DNA from: Listeria kieliensis
Lineage (GTDB): Bacteria; Bacillota; Bacilli; Lactobacillales; Listeriaceae
DNA: 64,000 bases
Reading direction: 5' to 3'
NCBI RefSeq assembly: GCF_003369925.1
Contig: NZ_LARY01000002.1
Coordinates: forward strand, 62,001-126,000
In this document: positions 1 through 8,184 of the stretch, piece after piece
Layout: each line of letters opens with the position of its first letter
How positions within the stretch are numbered: position 1 is the stretch's first letter
Program-made: the position numbers and the translations under genes
Notes under the pieces: generated by a model
Told to the model about the DNA's origin: nothing
Seen by the model: the letters and a program-made list of their open reading frames with translations, nothing else
Databases searched by the model: none

Positions 1-418
1 TCTTAATTACCAAAAACTGAATAAATATAGTACCTGCAAGAAAAAACGTATACATCAATTGAAACCAATCGTCTCGCTCCAAAATCAGTGGCCAAATCCC
101 TAAAGCACTCGGAAAAACAAGCGATTTCCAAGAAAAATTTGTTTGGTTTGACTTTAAAAGCGTAACTATCATGGACGGAAAAAGCAAACCATAATAAATC
201 AAATCAAGTGAAAAACTCAAAATCAGCATGACTAGTAGCCCTAATTTAAATAAAAGCTCGTAGCGACTACAGGTTTCAATGCAAATCAAAAGCGTCAAAT
301 AAAGTAAGACAAAAAGCAAATACAAAGCCATTTCTTCACTTGAAACTCGTAAATAAAAAGAAAGCAGTAAAACAGCAAGCCCGGAAAAACCGTCAAAAAT
401 CAATTTATAGCTTCTCAT
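1..418 (-). CDS. Sensor histidine kinase, N-terminal membrane part (cut by window edge)
   Basis: The reading frame starts at ATG 418 and stays open for about 139 codons to the left edge. It begins MRSYKLIFDG and is almost wholly hydrophobic, with about five membrane-spanning stretches separated by short charged turns. The ATG overlaps the stop of the response regulator (ATGA at 415-418), so the two are translationally coupled. The neighbour makes a histidine kinase with a multi-pass sensor domain the likely product. The kinase core (H box, ATPase) lies outside the window, so kinase identity is inferred, not seen. No ligand can be deduced. Confidence 0.6.
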   Translation of the reverse strand, partial: MRSYKLIFDGFSGLAVLLLSFYLRVSSEEMALYLLFVLLYLTLLICIETCSRYELLFKLGLLVMLILSFSLDLIYYGLLFPSMIVTLLKSNQTNFSWKSLVFPSALGIWPLILERDDWFQLMYTFFLAGTIFIQFLVIK

Positions 419-1059
419 AACGTTCCGCCTTTTTCTCCTGTAAAATAAAGAATGGCTAGTTGCGTCCTGTGTTCAAGTTCAAGCTTGCTCAGTAAAGCAG
501 AGATATTGTTTGCAACAGTCCCTTCCGAAATATAAAGGTGCTCCGCAATTTTCCGGTTCGAACAGCCACTTGCAACCGCTACTAAAATATCTTTTTCACG
601 CGGTGTCAAATCAAATTGGTCTAAATCTGTATGTTGCGGCTTACTTTGAAAACCAGTTTCGCGAATTTTATTCCAGATTTCATCTTGAATAATACTTTGC
701 CCCTTAAAAACACTTCGAATCGCTTGAATGATTTCTTTGGGATCATTATTTTTAAGTAAATACCCTTTAGCCCCATTTTGAATCGCTTCAAAGATATAAG
801 CATCATCATCAAACGTTGTGAGCATAATCACTTTGGTCTCCGTTTGCTCCGTGACAAGCTTCGTTGCAAGAACGCCATTCATTTCAGGCATTCGAATATC
901 GAATAAAGCCACATCAATTGGATGTTCTAAGCAAAAATCCACCGCTTCTTGCCCGTTTTTAACTGTCGCAACAACTTCTATATCTGCCTCCATATTTAAA
1001 ATAATTTCCATTCCGCCAGTGATAAAAGAATTATCGTCTGCAAGTAGCACTTTAATCAT
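415..1059 (-). CDS. NarL/FixJ (LuxR-HTH) family response regulator
   Basis: A 214-residue two-component regulator. The receiver domain covers residues 1-120, with acidic residues D8/D9, phospho-acceptor D54 in LFDIRMP, T81/T82 and K103. The C-terminal LuxR-type helix-turn-helix (about 150-205) contains LTPREKDIL and SEGTVANNISALLSKL, typical of the NarL group. It lies upstream of, and overlaps by 4 bases, the membrane-protein frame at 1-418, presumably its kinase. Regulator-before-kinase order differs from the liaS-liaR or vraS-vraR arrangement. Targets are unknown. Confidence 0.9.
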   Translation of the reverse strand: MIKVLLADDNSFITGGMEIILNMEADIEVVATVKNGQEAVDFCLEHPIDVALFDIRMPEMNGVLATKLVTEQTETKVIMLTTFDDDAYIFEAIQNGAKGYLLKNNDPKEIIQAIRSVFKGQSIIQDEIWNKIRETGFQSKPQHTDLDQFDLTPREKDILVAVASGCSNRKIAEHLYISEGTVANNISALLSKLELEHRTQLAILYFTGEKGGTL

Positions 1060-1088
1060 CTACTGTACCTCCCCGGTCAGCTTGTTGT

Positions 1089-2201
1089 CTAAGACTTCGC
1101 TAAAAATTCCGTCAAAATAGAAATCGCAAACGGAATCGCTTCTTCTTTCGGATTCAGTTTCGCATGGTGTAAGCCGTACGGCGAATCAACACCAAGCCAA
1201 AACATCATCCCCGGAATTTCATCCAAAAAATAACCAAAATCTTCACCCGTCATCGCAGCCTTCGCTTCCACGTAAGCATCCGGAAATTCCTGTTCTACGA
1301 ATTCCACAAACCGTTTCGTTTCAGCCGCGTGATTATAAACTTCCAGATAAGCTGAACCTGGCAAAAATTCCACTTCACATTGAAAAGCTTCCTCCATGCC
1401 ACGCGCGAGTGCTTTAAGTCGCGTCCAAATCAGCTCCATCGTTTCTTTCTTCGCCGTGCGGATCGTCCCTTCTAATAGTGCTGAACCTGCGATCACATTT
1501 TGTACATCGCCGCCAGTGATTTTCCCAACCGTAATTACTGCCGCGTCCATCGGATCAACATTCCGGCTGATAATCGTTTGAATTTGCCCGACAAACTGGC
1601 TAGCCGCAACCACCATATCATTCGCTAGATGCGGATAAGCAGCGTGTCCAGACAGCCCTTTAAACGAAATGAAAAGTTCAGCTGTGTTGGCAAACAAGAG
1701 CCCTTCCCTTGTTGCAATTTGTCCAACTTTATACTCTGGCGCGATGTGGAGTGCATAAATTTCGTCTGGGCGAAAATCCTCAAATTCAGCGCTTTCAAGA
1801 AGCGGCTTCGCCCCACCAGGACCTTCCTCTGCTGGCTGAAAAATAAAAACCAAATGATTCTTCGGTTGATTTTCAGCAAAAAAAGCGAGCACACCAAGCG
1901 CAATGCTCATATGAAAATCATGCCCACAAGCATGCATCTTACCATCGTGCTTAGAAGCAAACGGCAAGCCTGTTTCTTCTTTAATTGGAAGAGCATCCAT
2001 GTCCGTTCGGTAACCAATCGTCTTCTCGCCTATCGTACCGCGAAGTCGAACCAAAATCCCCGTTCGCCAAGTCCTCAGTTCCAGAAAATCACTGTTTAAG
2101 TTTTCAATAAAATCAAGCAAGAAGCGCTGTGTTTCTACTTCCTCGAAGCCCGTTTCTGGAATTGTATGCAGTTTTCTTCTAATCTCAATAAATGGATCCA
2201 T
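1089..2201 (-). CDS. N-acetyldiaminopimelate deacetylase (M20 peptidase family)
   Basis: 370 residues, the size of B. subtilis YkuR (DapL) and its Listeria counterparts. It removes acetate from N-acetyl-LL-diaminopimelate, giving LL-DAP for meso-DAP, peptidoglycan and lysine. M20-family motifs are visible: the metal site [18 protein letters not shown] near residue 65, HACGHDFH near 92, QPAEEGPGG near 122, the lid/dimer segment [10 protein letters not shown], and TGEDFGYF near the C-terminus. The start ATG follows AAAGGAGC. It is the second gene after the acetyltransferase that makes the precursor, but an intrinsic-terminator-like hairpin lies between them, so expression may be attenuated. Confidence 0.93.
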   Translation of the reverse strand: MDPFIEIRRKLHTIPETGFEEVETQRFLLDFIENLNSDFLELRTWRTGILVRLRGTIGEKTIGYRTDMDALPIKEETGLPFASKHDGKMHACGHDFHMSIALGVLAFFAENQPKNHLVFIFQPAEEGPGGAKPLLESAEFEDFRPDEIYALHIAPEYKVGQIATREGLLFANTAELFISFKGLSGHAAYPHLANDMVVAASQFVGQIQTIISRNVDPMDAAVITVGKITGGDVQNVIAGSALLEGTIRTAKKETMELIWTRLKALARGMEEAFQCEVEFLPGSAYLEVYNHAAETKRFVEFVEQEFPDAYVEAKAAMTGEDFGYFLDEIPGMMFWLGVDSPYGLHHAKLNPKEEAIPFAISILTEFLAKS

Positions 2202-2222
2202 CGCTTATCTGCTCCTTTTCAT

Positions 2223-2261
2223 AAAAAAAGCCGGATTTGACCCTCGTACGCCAAATCCAGC
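2223..2261 (-). terminator. Hairpin plus U-tract between dapD and the DAP deacetylase
   Basis: On the minus strand a 10-bp stem (2252-2261 with 2230-2239, one U-G pair) and a 12-base loop are followed by seven T. It lies 10 bases after the dapD stop and about 20 bases before the deacetylase start. It looks like an intrinsic terminator acting as an intra-operon attenuator, or as a boundary between two transcripts. Confidence 0.75.
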
Positions 2262-2271
2262 CACTTTACTC

Positions 2272-2982
2272 TTATAATTGACGCAAACCTTGCATGATTT
2301 CTGTTTTCGATGCCGTTTTCGCATCCAGTTCCTTAAGTACGCGTGCCGGAATACCCGCAACAACCGTTCCTGGCTCAACATCTTTTGTAACAATTGCGCC
2401 AGCAGCAACGACCGCACCTTTTCCAACGCGAACGCCTTCTAATACAACAACATTTGCCCCAATCACAACATCATCTTCAATCACAACAGGATTTGCCGAT
2501 GGTGGCTCAATCACGCCTGCAAGTACAGAACCTGCTCCAATGTGACAGTTTTTGCCGACCGTTGCCCGTCCACCAAGTACAACGTTCATATCAATCATTG
2601 TGCCTTCGCCGATTACAGAGCCAATATTGATCGAAGCGCCCATCATCACAACTGCATTGTCATGAATCGTTACTTGGTCACGAATGATTGCCCCCGGTTC
2701 GATCCGCGCATTCACTTTTTTAAGATCAAGCATCGGAATCGCTGAATTTCTGCGATCATTTTCAATCACTGAATCCATAATCTCGGCTTGATATTTTTCT
2801 AGAAGTGGTTCAATAACAGCCCATTCACCAAAAATAGTTCCCACTTCATTATTGATAAAAGTTTGAACGCCTTCCGGAAAATCAATTTTCGAAAGATTTC
2901 CTTTCAAGTAAACCTTAACAGGCGTGCTTTTTTCACTATGTTGAATAAACGAAATAATTTGGTGCGCATCCATTTGTTCCAT
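2272..2982 (-). CDS. dapD: Tetrahydrodipicolinate N-acetyltransferase
   Basis: A 236-residue left-handed beta-helix acyltransferase (B. subtilis DapH/YkuQ type). It transfers acetyl from acetyl-CoA to 2,3,4,5-tetrahydropyridine-2,6-dicarboxylate, committing the substrate to the acetylase branch of diaminopimelate synthesis. Residues 1-75 form the family N-terminal domain ([15 protein letters not shown]). From about 90 to 215 hexapeptide repeats of the [LIV]-G-x4 type are obvious ([50 protein letters not shown]). The start follows AGGAGG at 7 bases. It precedes the deacetylase of the same pathway. Confidence 0.95.
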   Translation of the reverse strand: MEQMDAHQIISFIQHSEKSTPVKVYLKGNLSKIDFPEGVQTFINNEVGTIFGEWAVIEPLLEKYQAEIMDSVIENDRRNSAIPMLDLKKVNARIEPGAIIRDQVTIHDNAVVMMGASINIGSVIGEGTMIDMNVVLGGRATVGKNCHIGAGSVLAGVIEPPSANPVVIEDDVVIGANVVVLEGVRVGKGAVVAAGAIVTKDVEPGTVVAGIPARVLKELDAKTASKTEIMQGLRQL

Positions 2983-3027
2983 TAACTAATCCTCCTAAAA
3001 ATTTATCTTCCTTTAAGTTTGCCATAG

Positions 3028-3906
3028 CTACAGATGAGTTGCAAGGTATTCATTCATCACTTTCATAAAAGCATCCACTTGCGGAAGAGCGAGCGACTGC
3101 TCATAAGCAAGCAATGTCGTTTCCCGCCCGAGTACCGACCCGTCTTTTTCAACAAGCGGAATCTCATGAATGCCTTCCGTATCCCCTAAAAGCGTAATTT
3201 CCGGTAAAATTGCAAACCCAATTCCATTTAACGCCATTTGCCGTGACGTTTCCATTTGATCGACAAACATCGCTTGCTTCGGCATTTTCCCAAAATTCCG
3301 TTGCCAATAGTCTTGAATGACCTGATAATAGTTTGAATCACTTCTAAACTGAATAAATGGTCGCTCCGACTCAAAAACCTCTTCAATCCGCTCAATTTCT
3401 TGATCTACCAAAACAAGTTTGTCCTTAAATAGCGGCTTGCGGACACTCTTCCAGTTCGTAGCCCCGCGGACAATTCCAAAATGAACCACACCTTGGGCAA
3501 GAAGCTGGTGAACTTCGCTACTCCAACCTGTTTGAAGTGAAATCCGCACTTTCGGGTAACGCGCCGAAAATTCCTTCAAAACACGCGGTAAAAACGATTG
3601 GGCGACAACGCTTGCGCAAGCAATTCGAAGCGTCCCGCGGACCACACCTTCCATTGCTTCCAAATTTTCTTGGATTTCCCGTTCTCTTTCAATGACACTT
3701 GCCGCATGCTTCACGATGGCTTCCCCTTCAGGCGTCAACAAAAGTCCCTTCTGCGTACGAACAAAAATCTTGGTATTCCAGCGACTTTCAATCGTTTGCA
3801 GTCGTTGTGAGAGAGCGGGCTGGCTAAGGAAAAGCTTTTCGGCACTTTTTCGCATATTAAGCTCATCAGCCAAGCAAACGAGCAATTCATATTCTGTTAC
3901 AATCAT
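3028..3906 (-). CDS. ccpC: LysR-family regulator CcpC
   Basis: A 292-residue LysR-type regulator. The winged helix is residues 1-60 (CLADELNMRKSAEKLFLSQP, ALSQRLQTIE), followed by an effector domain. It resembles B. subtilis CcpC (YkuM) throughout: GTLRIACASV, the GWSSEVHQLL segment, RPFIQFRSDS and MALNGIGFAILPE. In Bacillus and Listeria CcpC represses or activates citrate-cycle genes (citB, citZ) in response to citrate. The ATG overlaps the cbpB stop (ATGA), and GGAGGACAG lies upstream. The neighbours (ykuL/cbpB before, dapH after) match the Bacillus order, although the flavodoxin genes ykuN-ykuP found there are missing. Confidence 0.9.
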   Translation of the reverse strand: MIVTEYELLVCLADELNMRKSAEKLFLSQPALSQRLQTIESRWNTKIFVRTQKGLLLTPEGEAIVKHAASVIEREREIQENLEAMEGVVRGTLRIACASVVAQSFLPRVLKEFSARYPKVRISLQTGWSSEVHQLLAQGVVHFGIVRGATNWKSVRKPLFKDKLVLVDQEIERIEEVFESERPFIQFRSDSNYYQVIQDYWQRNFGKMPKQAMFVDQMETSRQMALNGIGFAILPEITLLGDTEGIHEIPLVEKDGSVLGRETTLLAYEQSLALPQVDAFMKVMNEYLATHL

Positions 3907-4355
3907 GTTCTGTCCTCCACTTTAGAATGAATAAACCGGTTCACTTGCTTCAAAATCACACGACGCGTGAGTATCCCTTGAAATTCTTGTTCCTCGTTCA
4001 CGACACTAATAAAAGGAGCATCCACAAGCATACTAACCACACGTTCCGCATCAAAGTTTTCTTTCACGACTGGAATATCAGTTTGCATAACATCTTCCAC
4101 TTTTAACGTTTCCAGCCGTTCAAATTCAATTTTTTCAAGTCCTAAAATGGCTTCTGTAATCATCGCTGCACTAATTAAGCCATAAAGTTTAAAGTTATAA
4201 TCCAAAACAGGAATCACAGAATAGCCACATTTTGTTAAAACTAAAAGCGCATGCTCTAAATTATTTCCAAGCTGTACGTGAGCAACCTTTTCGGCAGAGA
4301 TCATATTTTCTTCAAGTTGATTTTTTATAAAAAATCCAAATTGATTTGAAATCAT
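3903..4355 (-). CDS. cbpB: CBS-domain c-di-AMP-binding protein CbpB/DarB (YkuL)
   Basis: 150 residues made of two CBS motifs (about 15-70 and 75-140). The stretch AEKVAHVQLGNNLEHALLVL matches B. subtilis YkuL/DarB closely. This family binds c-di-AMP and, in the apo form, stimulates the (p)ppGpp synthetase Rel and, in Bacillus, pyruvate carboxylase. I start at ATG 4355 (MISNQFGFF), which has GAGGAAA before it and fits the family N-terminus; a longer frame to 4427 is lysine-rich and unlike the family. It is coupled to ccpC by a 4-base overlap. The c-di-AMP synthase cdaA is in this same window. Confidence 0.88.
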   Translation of the reverse strand: MISNQFGFFIKNQLEENMISAEKVAHVQLGNNLEHALLVLTKCGYSVIPVLDYNFKLYGLISAAMITEAILGLEKIEFERLETLKVEDVMQTDIPVVKENFDAERVVSMLVDAPFISVVNEEQEFQGILTRRVILKQVNRFIHSKVEDRT

Positions 4356-4487
4356 TTTTATCTTTCCTCTTCTCAAGTATTGTCTTGAATCTTTTTTCTT
4401 TTCCTTCAAACGCTTCCACCTAAACATTCGCTTTCATTTTACCATAGTCACGCCATGATTGCTTCCCAAATAAACCCTTTTTCAGGC

Positions 4488-4520
4488 AAAAAAATACTAG
4501 AACAGAAGAATCTGTTCTAG
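4488..4520 (-). terminator. Terminator after ykuJ-like gene
   Basis: A perfect 10-bp stem (4511-4520 with 4497-4506) and 4-base loop, followed on the minus strand by seven T (4488-4494). It lies just past the stop of the ykuJ-like gene. Confidence 0.85.
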
Positions 4521-4530
4521 TTGTTTCTGC

Positions 4531-4761
4531 TTAATTTTCTTGTAAAGCTTCGAAAATTTCAATTGCTGTCATATCAATATCATCAAAATTATACTTACTG
4601 TTTGAATCGTGAATTTCGACTTCAAAAGACTGGGAAGGCTCGAAATATTTAACCTCACAAATGACCTTTCCTTCTTTTTCAAATCGTCTCGATTGTGTTT
4701 CAGCAGCGTCGTCGTTCTGCATAGCCTCCAACCGTTGAATAATTCCTTTTAACTGAGACAT
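4531..4761 (-). CDS. YkuJ-family small protein
   Basis: A 76-residue protein starting MSQLKGIIQR. It matches the B. subtilis YkuJ pattern: MSQL.GII.RL at the start, an ICEVKYFE segment in the middle, and FDDIDMTAIEIFEALQ at the C-terminus. Biochemical function is unknown. I start at ATG 4761, after GAGGAG at 8 bases; a TTG six codons upstream is in frame but poorly placed. In B. subtilis ykuJ is also close to ykuL and ccpC, so the block is conserved, with ykuK absent here. It carries its own terminator. Confidence 0.8.
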   Translation of the reverse strand: MSQLKGIIQRLEAMQNDDAAETQSRRFEKEGKVICEVKYFEPSQSFEVEIHDSNSKYNFDDIDMTAIEIFEALQEN

Positions 4762-4907
4762 AACGCATTCTCCTCTCAAAATCCACCCGATGAGTTTTCC
4801 TCATCCACTTCTTAATAATACTATCAAATTTTAGCGCAAATCACACCCAATAAGCAAGTATTCTTTTAAAATTTAACGCAATATTTTTTAAAACTACTTG
4901 AAACAAA

Positions 4908-4937
4908 GCAAAACCGCCTTGAAAATCAAGACGGTTT
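4908..4937 (-). terminator. Terminator after the 72-residue gene
   Basis: A 12-bp stem (4926-4937 with 4911-4922, one U-G pair) with a 3-base loop. On the minus strand a short T-run follows. It lies 9 bases past the stop of the 4946-5164 gene. Confidence 0.65.
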
Positions 4938-4945
4938 TTGTATGA

Positions 4946-5164
4946 TTAATCTGTTTTTTCATTTTCAACAGATTGAAGACTTAACTTAACAGCTCGCATG
5001 ATGGTTTTTTTACGATTAAAACCTTTCACACAAATTGTTTCTGATCCAAGAGTCACAAATACCTCTCCCCATGAACCACACGGATTAAAACCATAAGCAT
5101 GTACTTTTAGCAACCCTTCTCGCGTTGGGAAAAACATCATTTCATAGTTTCCAGCCTTTGACAT
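4946..5164 (-). CDS. Small conserved-looking protein with a Fur-type promoter
   Basis: 72 residues, start ATG after GAAGGAG at 8 bases. It has no signal peptide or membrane segment, two cysteines (C29, C45), and a basic C-terminal helix (FNRKKTIMRAVKLSLQ). I do not recognise the family with confidence; the nearest place-holder is the small ykzF-like gene found near ykuL in Bacillus, but I cannot align it. The promoter is informative: a TATAAT (minus strand, 5229-5224) followed directly by a Fur-box-like sequence at 5206-5220. A role in iron limitation is therefore inferred from regulation only. Confidence 0.75.
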   Translation of the reverse strand: MSKAGNYEMMFFPTREGLLKVHAYGFNPCGSWGEVFVTLGSETICVKGFNRKKTIMRAVKLSLQSVENEKTD

Positions 5165-5205
5165 ACGCCAAACTCCTTCCCCTTACATTTTGAGCGACTA
5201 GTGAT

Positions 5206-5229
5206 TGAAAACGATTCTCAATTATTATA
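5206..5229 (-). promoter_or_regulatory. Promoter with Fur-box-like operator
   Basis: The minus strand has -10 TATAAT at 5229-5224, then TGAGAATCGTTTTCA at 5220-5206. This matches the 7-1-7 Fur consensus (TGATAAT-N-ATTATCA) at 11 of 14 specified positions. It overlaps the expected transcription start, as the better Fur box does at feoA in this window. The -35 is weak. Confidence 0.55.
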
Positions 5230-5278
5230 GTCCTCATTTTACGGGAAACAAACGAAATATGCAACTTTTTTTCAAAAC

Positions 5279-5311
5279 AAAAAGAGGGACTTTTTCAATT
5301 TAAGTCCCTCT
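5279..5311 (-). terminator. Terminator after lipoprotein gene
   Basis: A perfect 10-bp stem (5302-5311 with 5283-5292) and 9-base loop followed by five T on the minus strand, 8 bases after the stop of the lipoprotein gene. Confidence 0.8.
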
Positions 5312-5318
5312 CTTTCTC

Positions 5319-5951
5319 TTACAAGCCAAATGCAGCGTATAATTTTTCAAAGAATTCCGTTTCGTTTTCGATTTGCCATTTTTCGTGATTATCATCATCA
5401 CGTTTTAAACGAAGCGTCACTTTGGTTTCTTTTTTCTTAGCTGGGCTATTTAAATACATATACTCAAGCATTTCAAAACTTGTTTGATTAACCAGTTTTT
5501 TCATATCCTCATCTGTGCTGTCAGCCGTGATTTTAGACTCCACATTTTTGACCAGTTCATCTGTTTTTGCTTGTACCGCTTTGTCGTTTAAGTTAAGCCC
5601 CTTCACTTTAACTGAGACTACAGCTTCTTTACTACTTTCCTTAACGACATCAACCTTATAACTGGTTGTTTCCTTAAGATGTGCAATAAATTTTTGGTTT
5701 AGTTTCAAGATTTTTTCTTTGTCAATTCCATTAAGCTTGCTTTCAACAGACGTCACAAATTCATTTTCATTTTCTTTTTGGATACGCGTATCATCAAGCC
5801 CATAAATTTCTTGCAATTCTGGAACATCTTCTTGATAAATATAGCTATCTACAAGTGCTTTTGCCGATAGATCTGCCTCTTCCGGCTGACTACAACTGGC
5901 TAGCAGAAGAATCGCAGCACACAACATACTGAAAAAAATACCTTTTCTCAT
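5319..5951 (-). CDS. Lipoprotein, DUF5105-like
   Basis: 210 residues with a type II signal peptide: positive MRKG, hydrophobic core, and lipobox LASC with Cys20. The mature part is acidic and lysine-rich, predicted mostly helical with a C-terminal beta segment (TKVTLRLKRDDDNHEKWQIE) of the kind seen in DUF5105 lipoproteins that follow a calculation-like fold. It is tentatively placed in that family; function unknown. Start follows GGAGGAG. It lies 9 bases after the stop of the secreted protein gene upstream, so the two form an operon ending in the 5279-5311 hairpin. Confidence 0.8.
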   Translation of the reverse strand: MRKGIFFSMLCAAILLLASCSQPEEADLSAKALVDSYIYQEDVPELQEIYGLDDTRIQKENENEFVTSVESKLNGIDKEKILKLNQKFIAHLKETTSYKVDVVKESSKEAVVSVKVKGLNLNDKAVQAKTDELVKNVESKITADSTDEDMKKLVNQTSFEMLEYMYLNSPAKKKETKVTLRLKRDDDNHEKWQIENETEFFEKLYAAFGL

Positions 5952-5960
5952 TGGCTCCTC

Positions 5961-6536
5961 CTAGTGATGACTCCGATTATAATTTTTCTTTTCTTGGATG
6001 ATTTTTTGACGTTCAGAACCCGAAAGGTTAGGATCTCTCAACTTTTTCCCATATTCTCGGTTCTTCTCTCCAATAGCACGCCCTCTTTGACTAGCACTTG
6101 TTGTTGCGTCTGTCTGAGAATTAGAGGACCCGCTGTTTGGAGTGCTACTTTTCGCTTGAGGCGCCTGACTGGAACTTTTCGGAGCTTCATTCCCACCAAC
6201 TGATGGAGCATTCTCCTTGCGAGATGAGTTGTCTTGTTTTGTTTGATTGTTATTTTCAGCAGCAGCTACCTGCGCACGTTTTTGCTCAGCAAATTGTTTT
6301 GCTTCTGCTTGTTTTTTTGCGACTTCCTGTTTTTTCACAGCCACTTTTTCTGTATGAACAGCTTTTACTTTTGATTCTACTCGTGAACGAATTGAATCAA
6401 TCTTTGCTTGAATAGCCTCCTGCTGAACTTTTGAGAAACTAGAAAGTGGAGTTGCTTGGACGGGCTCAGTTTGACTTAACCCGAAAAAGATTCCTGCTGC
6501 TAATACTAAAAACCACATTCTTTTTTTGCTTTTCAT
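5961..6536 (-). CDS. Secreted low-complexity protein of unknown function
   Basis: 191 residues. Signal peptide 1-28, with probable cleavage after PVQA. Residues 35-95 form a long charged helix rich in K, E, A and Q (VKKQEVAKKQAEAKQ), probably coiled coil. Residues 95-150 are S/N/Q/P-rich linker, and the C-terminus is basic (GEKNREYGKKLRDPN, EKKNYNRSHH). No cysteine and no cell-wall anchor motif. RBS AGGAGG. It is cotranscribed with the following lipoprotein gene. I do not recognise a family. Confidence 0.75.
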   Translation of the reverse strand: MKSKKRMWFLVLAAGIFFGLSQTEPVQATPLSSFSKVQQEAIQAKIDSIRSRVESKVKAVHTEKVAVKKQEVAKKQAEAKQFAEQKRAQVAAAENNNQTKQDNSSRKENAPSVGGNEAPKSSSQAPQAKSSTPNSGSSNSQTDATTSASQRGRAIGEKNREYGKKLRDPNLSGSERQKIIQEKKNYNRSHH

Positions 6537-6724
6537 GATGTTTCCTCCTAATTTATAATTATTTTAACCAAACAGACTATGAACAAATGCTCTTATCTAA
6601 TTTGGATAATAGCCACCTTTAATGAAACTTACTGCTTGTAATCAATTATATCGGAGACATCAAATTCTCCTCTGTTTTTAAAAACTATCTTCCTAACTCT
6701 AACATTTATTCTCACTCATACTCA

Positions 6725-6756
6725 TAAAAATGACTCGATCGATTAAATCGAGTCAT
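6725..6756 (-). terminator. Terminator after the YusW-like secreted protein
   Basis: A perfect 10-bp stem (6747-6756 with 6730-6739) with a 7-base loop and a T-run on the minus strand. The other strand also has a T-rich tail, but no plus-strand gene reads into it. Confidence 0.8.
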
Positions 6757-6791
6757 TTTCATTCGTGTATCTATTTTAAAGATTGAATAGC

Positions 6792-7634
6792 TTATTTAAT
6801 TTTAAATTCAAATTCGGATTTATTCGGGAATTCTACTTCATATTGGAATTTCTTAAAGTTGTTTTTTAGTTTAAGTTCGCCAAGTACGTGAGTTACAATT
6901 TGATTTTTGTTTGTTGACTTCATATTGAAATCAGCAAAAATTCCTTCAATGATACTTTGCGCTTTCGCACCTTTCACTTTTTCACCAGTGAATTCATTTT
7001 CATATTTTGCTTCTACTTTACCATTTTTCTTCACTTCATATTGTAATTCAACATCAAAGTTTTTATACTCGATTTCAACTTCAAGTTCTTTAACTGCTAA
7101 TTTACCTGTAGAAGGTTTAACAGATTCGTTGTTGCTACCAGAGTTGTCTTCTGCGTCATCGCCTGGTTCAACAATTGTTCCATTGTCGTTGCCTTCATCT
7201 TCCCAGTCCCAGTTTCCACCAGTGTACTGAGTACCAAAGTTGATTTGCTCGTTCCAAGTTTTATCTACATAAATTACTTTCAAGCTCTTATTGCCGTTTG
7301 CTGCAATCCCACGCAAGATGCCTTTTAATTGATTCGTATAAGCGCTAACGCGTTGTGCAATTTTCGATGCTTGAGCTTTTGTGTAACCCGCATCTACCCA
7401 AGTTGCGGCCTTTGTCAATTTGTTGTAAACCTTGTTCACGTTTCCTGCAGTTAGTGAAACGCCTGTTAGTGTTTGCAAATCAGATTTGCTGAAAGTCTTG
7501 ATTGTTTTGTAAGCGTCTTGATAAACAATGTTCCCTTCTACGCTTGCTGCTTCTGATACTACTGGTGCAAGTGTTGCTACCCCCATTGTAAGAGCTAGTC
7601 CTGTTGCTGCTGTAACTTTAACTAGTTTGTTCAT
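6792..7634 (-). CDS. Secreted protein with C-terminal YusW-like domain
   Basis: 280 residues. Signal peptide 1-30 with the AVSEA-A type cleavage site (PVVSEAASVEG). Residues 31-130 are an alpha-helical region (LTGVSLTAGNVNKVYNKLTKA) without a clear relative. 135-175 is an acidic N/D/G-rich linker. About 180-280 reads like a YusW-type domain: alternating beta strands (FDVELQYEVKKNGKVEAKYE), a helical GAKAQSIIEGIFADFNM segment, and a final FQYEVEFPNKSEFEFKIK strand. Function unknown. It has a strong own promoter and terminator, so it is monocistronic, and it is divergent from the PadR operon. Confidence 0.75.
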   Translation of the reverse strand: MNKLVKVTAATGLALTMGVATLAPVVSEAASVEGNIVYQDAYKTIKTFSKSDLQTLTGVSLTAGNVNKVYNKLTKAATWVDAGYTKAQASKIAQRVSAYTNQLKGILRGIAANGNKSLKVIYVDKTWNEQINFGTQYTGGNWDWEDEGNDNGTIVEPGDDAEDNSGSNNESVKPSTGKLAVKELEVEIEYKNFDVELQYEVKKNGKVEAKYENEFTGEKVKGAKAQSIIEGIFADFNMKSTNKNQIVTHVLGELKLKNNFKKFQYEVEFPNKSEFEFKIK

Positions 7635-7693
7635 AATTGTATTTCTCCTTTATGGTTTTATAGTTTGCATAGTATTATTTTATTTATACTAGC

Positions 7694-7797
7694 TGAATTA
7701 ACTATAACTTGAACCCATAAAAACGTCAACCTTTTTCTACTATTTTTTTTATAGTAGTGAATTAGCAATTGCCTTAAAGCATTGATAATGCTATACT
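7694..7797. promoter_or_regulatory. Divergent promoters: secreted protein (minus) and padR operon (plus)
   Basis: Minus strand: -35 TTGACG (7729-7724), 17-base spacer, -10 TATAGT (7706-7701). Plus strand: -35 TTGCCT (7769-7774), 17-base spacer, extended -10 TGCTATACT with hexamer 7792-7797. A perfect inverted repeat AGCATT-gat-AATGCT (7778-7792) sits in the plus-strand spacer up to the -10, a good place for PadR autorepression. A second inverted repeat (CTACTAT/ATAGTAG, 7737-7757) lies between the two promoters. Confidence 0.65.
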
Positions 7798-7854
7798 TAT
7801 AACTACTTAAACTAATATAAAAAAATGAATAGTATTTCGCAGGAGGAATAAAGA

Positions 7855-8184
7855 ATGCGTCCAACCGCTCAATTTAAAAAAGGCGTTTTAGACATTTGCG
7901 TGTTGTACTTATTACAATACAGCGATCAATACGGGTACGACCTCACACAAAAAGTAAACAAACACATCCCGATTACTGAAGGTGCGCTGTATCCTTCTTT
8001 GCGACGGCTTGTAAAAGACGGTTATTGTTCTACCTATTTGCAAGAATCACCGAATGGTCCTTCAAGAAAGTATTATCATATTACAAATACTGGTAGAGTT
8101 TATTTGCAAGATATGCTTCAAGAATGGGACCACTTTGTTACAAGTTTTCAAGACTTACGAGAGGAAGCTGATCAGCATGGATAA
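7855..8184 (+). CDS. PadR-family transcriptional regulator
   Basis: 109 residues of the short PadR subfamily. The winged helix has FKKGVLDICVLYLLQ at the start, YGYDLTQKV, and the recognition region TEGALYPSLRRLVKDGY. The C-terminal helix is for dimerisation. RBS GGAGGA. PadR proteins usually repress their own operon and respond to envelope stress or small molecules. The gene overlaps the next one by 8 bases. The three-gene set PadR, DUF1700 and DUF4097 is a recurrent Firmicutes envelope-associated module. Confidence 0.9.
   Translation: MRPTAQFKKGVLDICVLYLLQYSDQYGYDLTQKVNKHIPITEGALYPSLRRLVKDGYCSTYLQESPNGPSRKYYHITNTGRVYLQDMLQEWDHFVTSFQDLREEADQHG

Noticed and set aside
1629-2099. A 156-codon plus-strand frame opposite the DAP deacetylase gene
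   Set aside because: Its product is Arg/Lys/Phe/Ser-rich without domain features, and the opposite strand carries a clear M20 enzyme.
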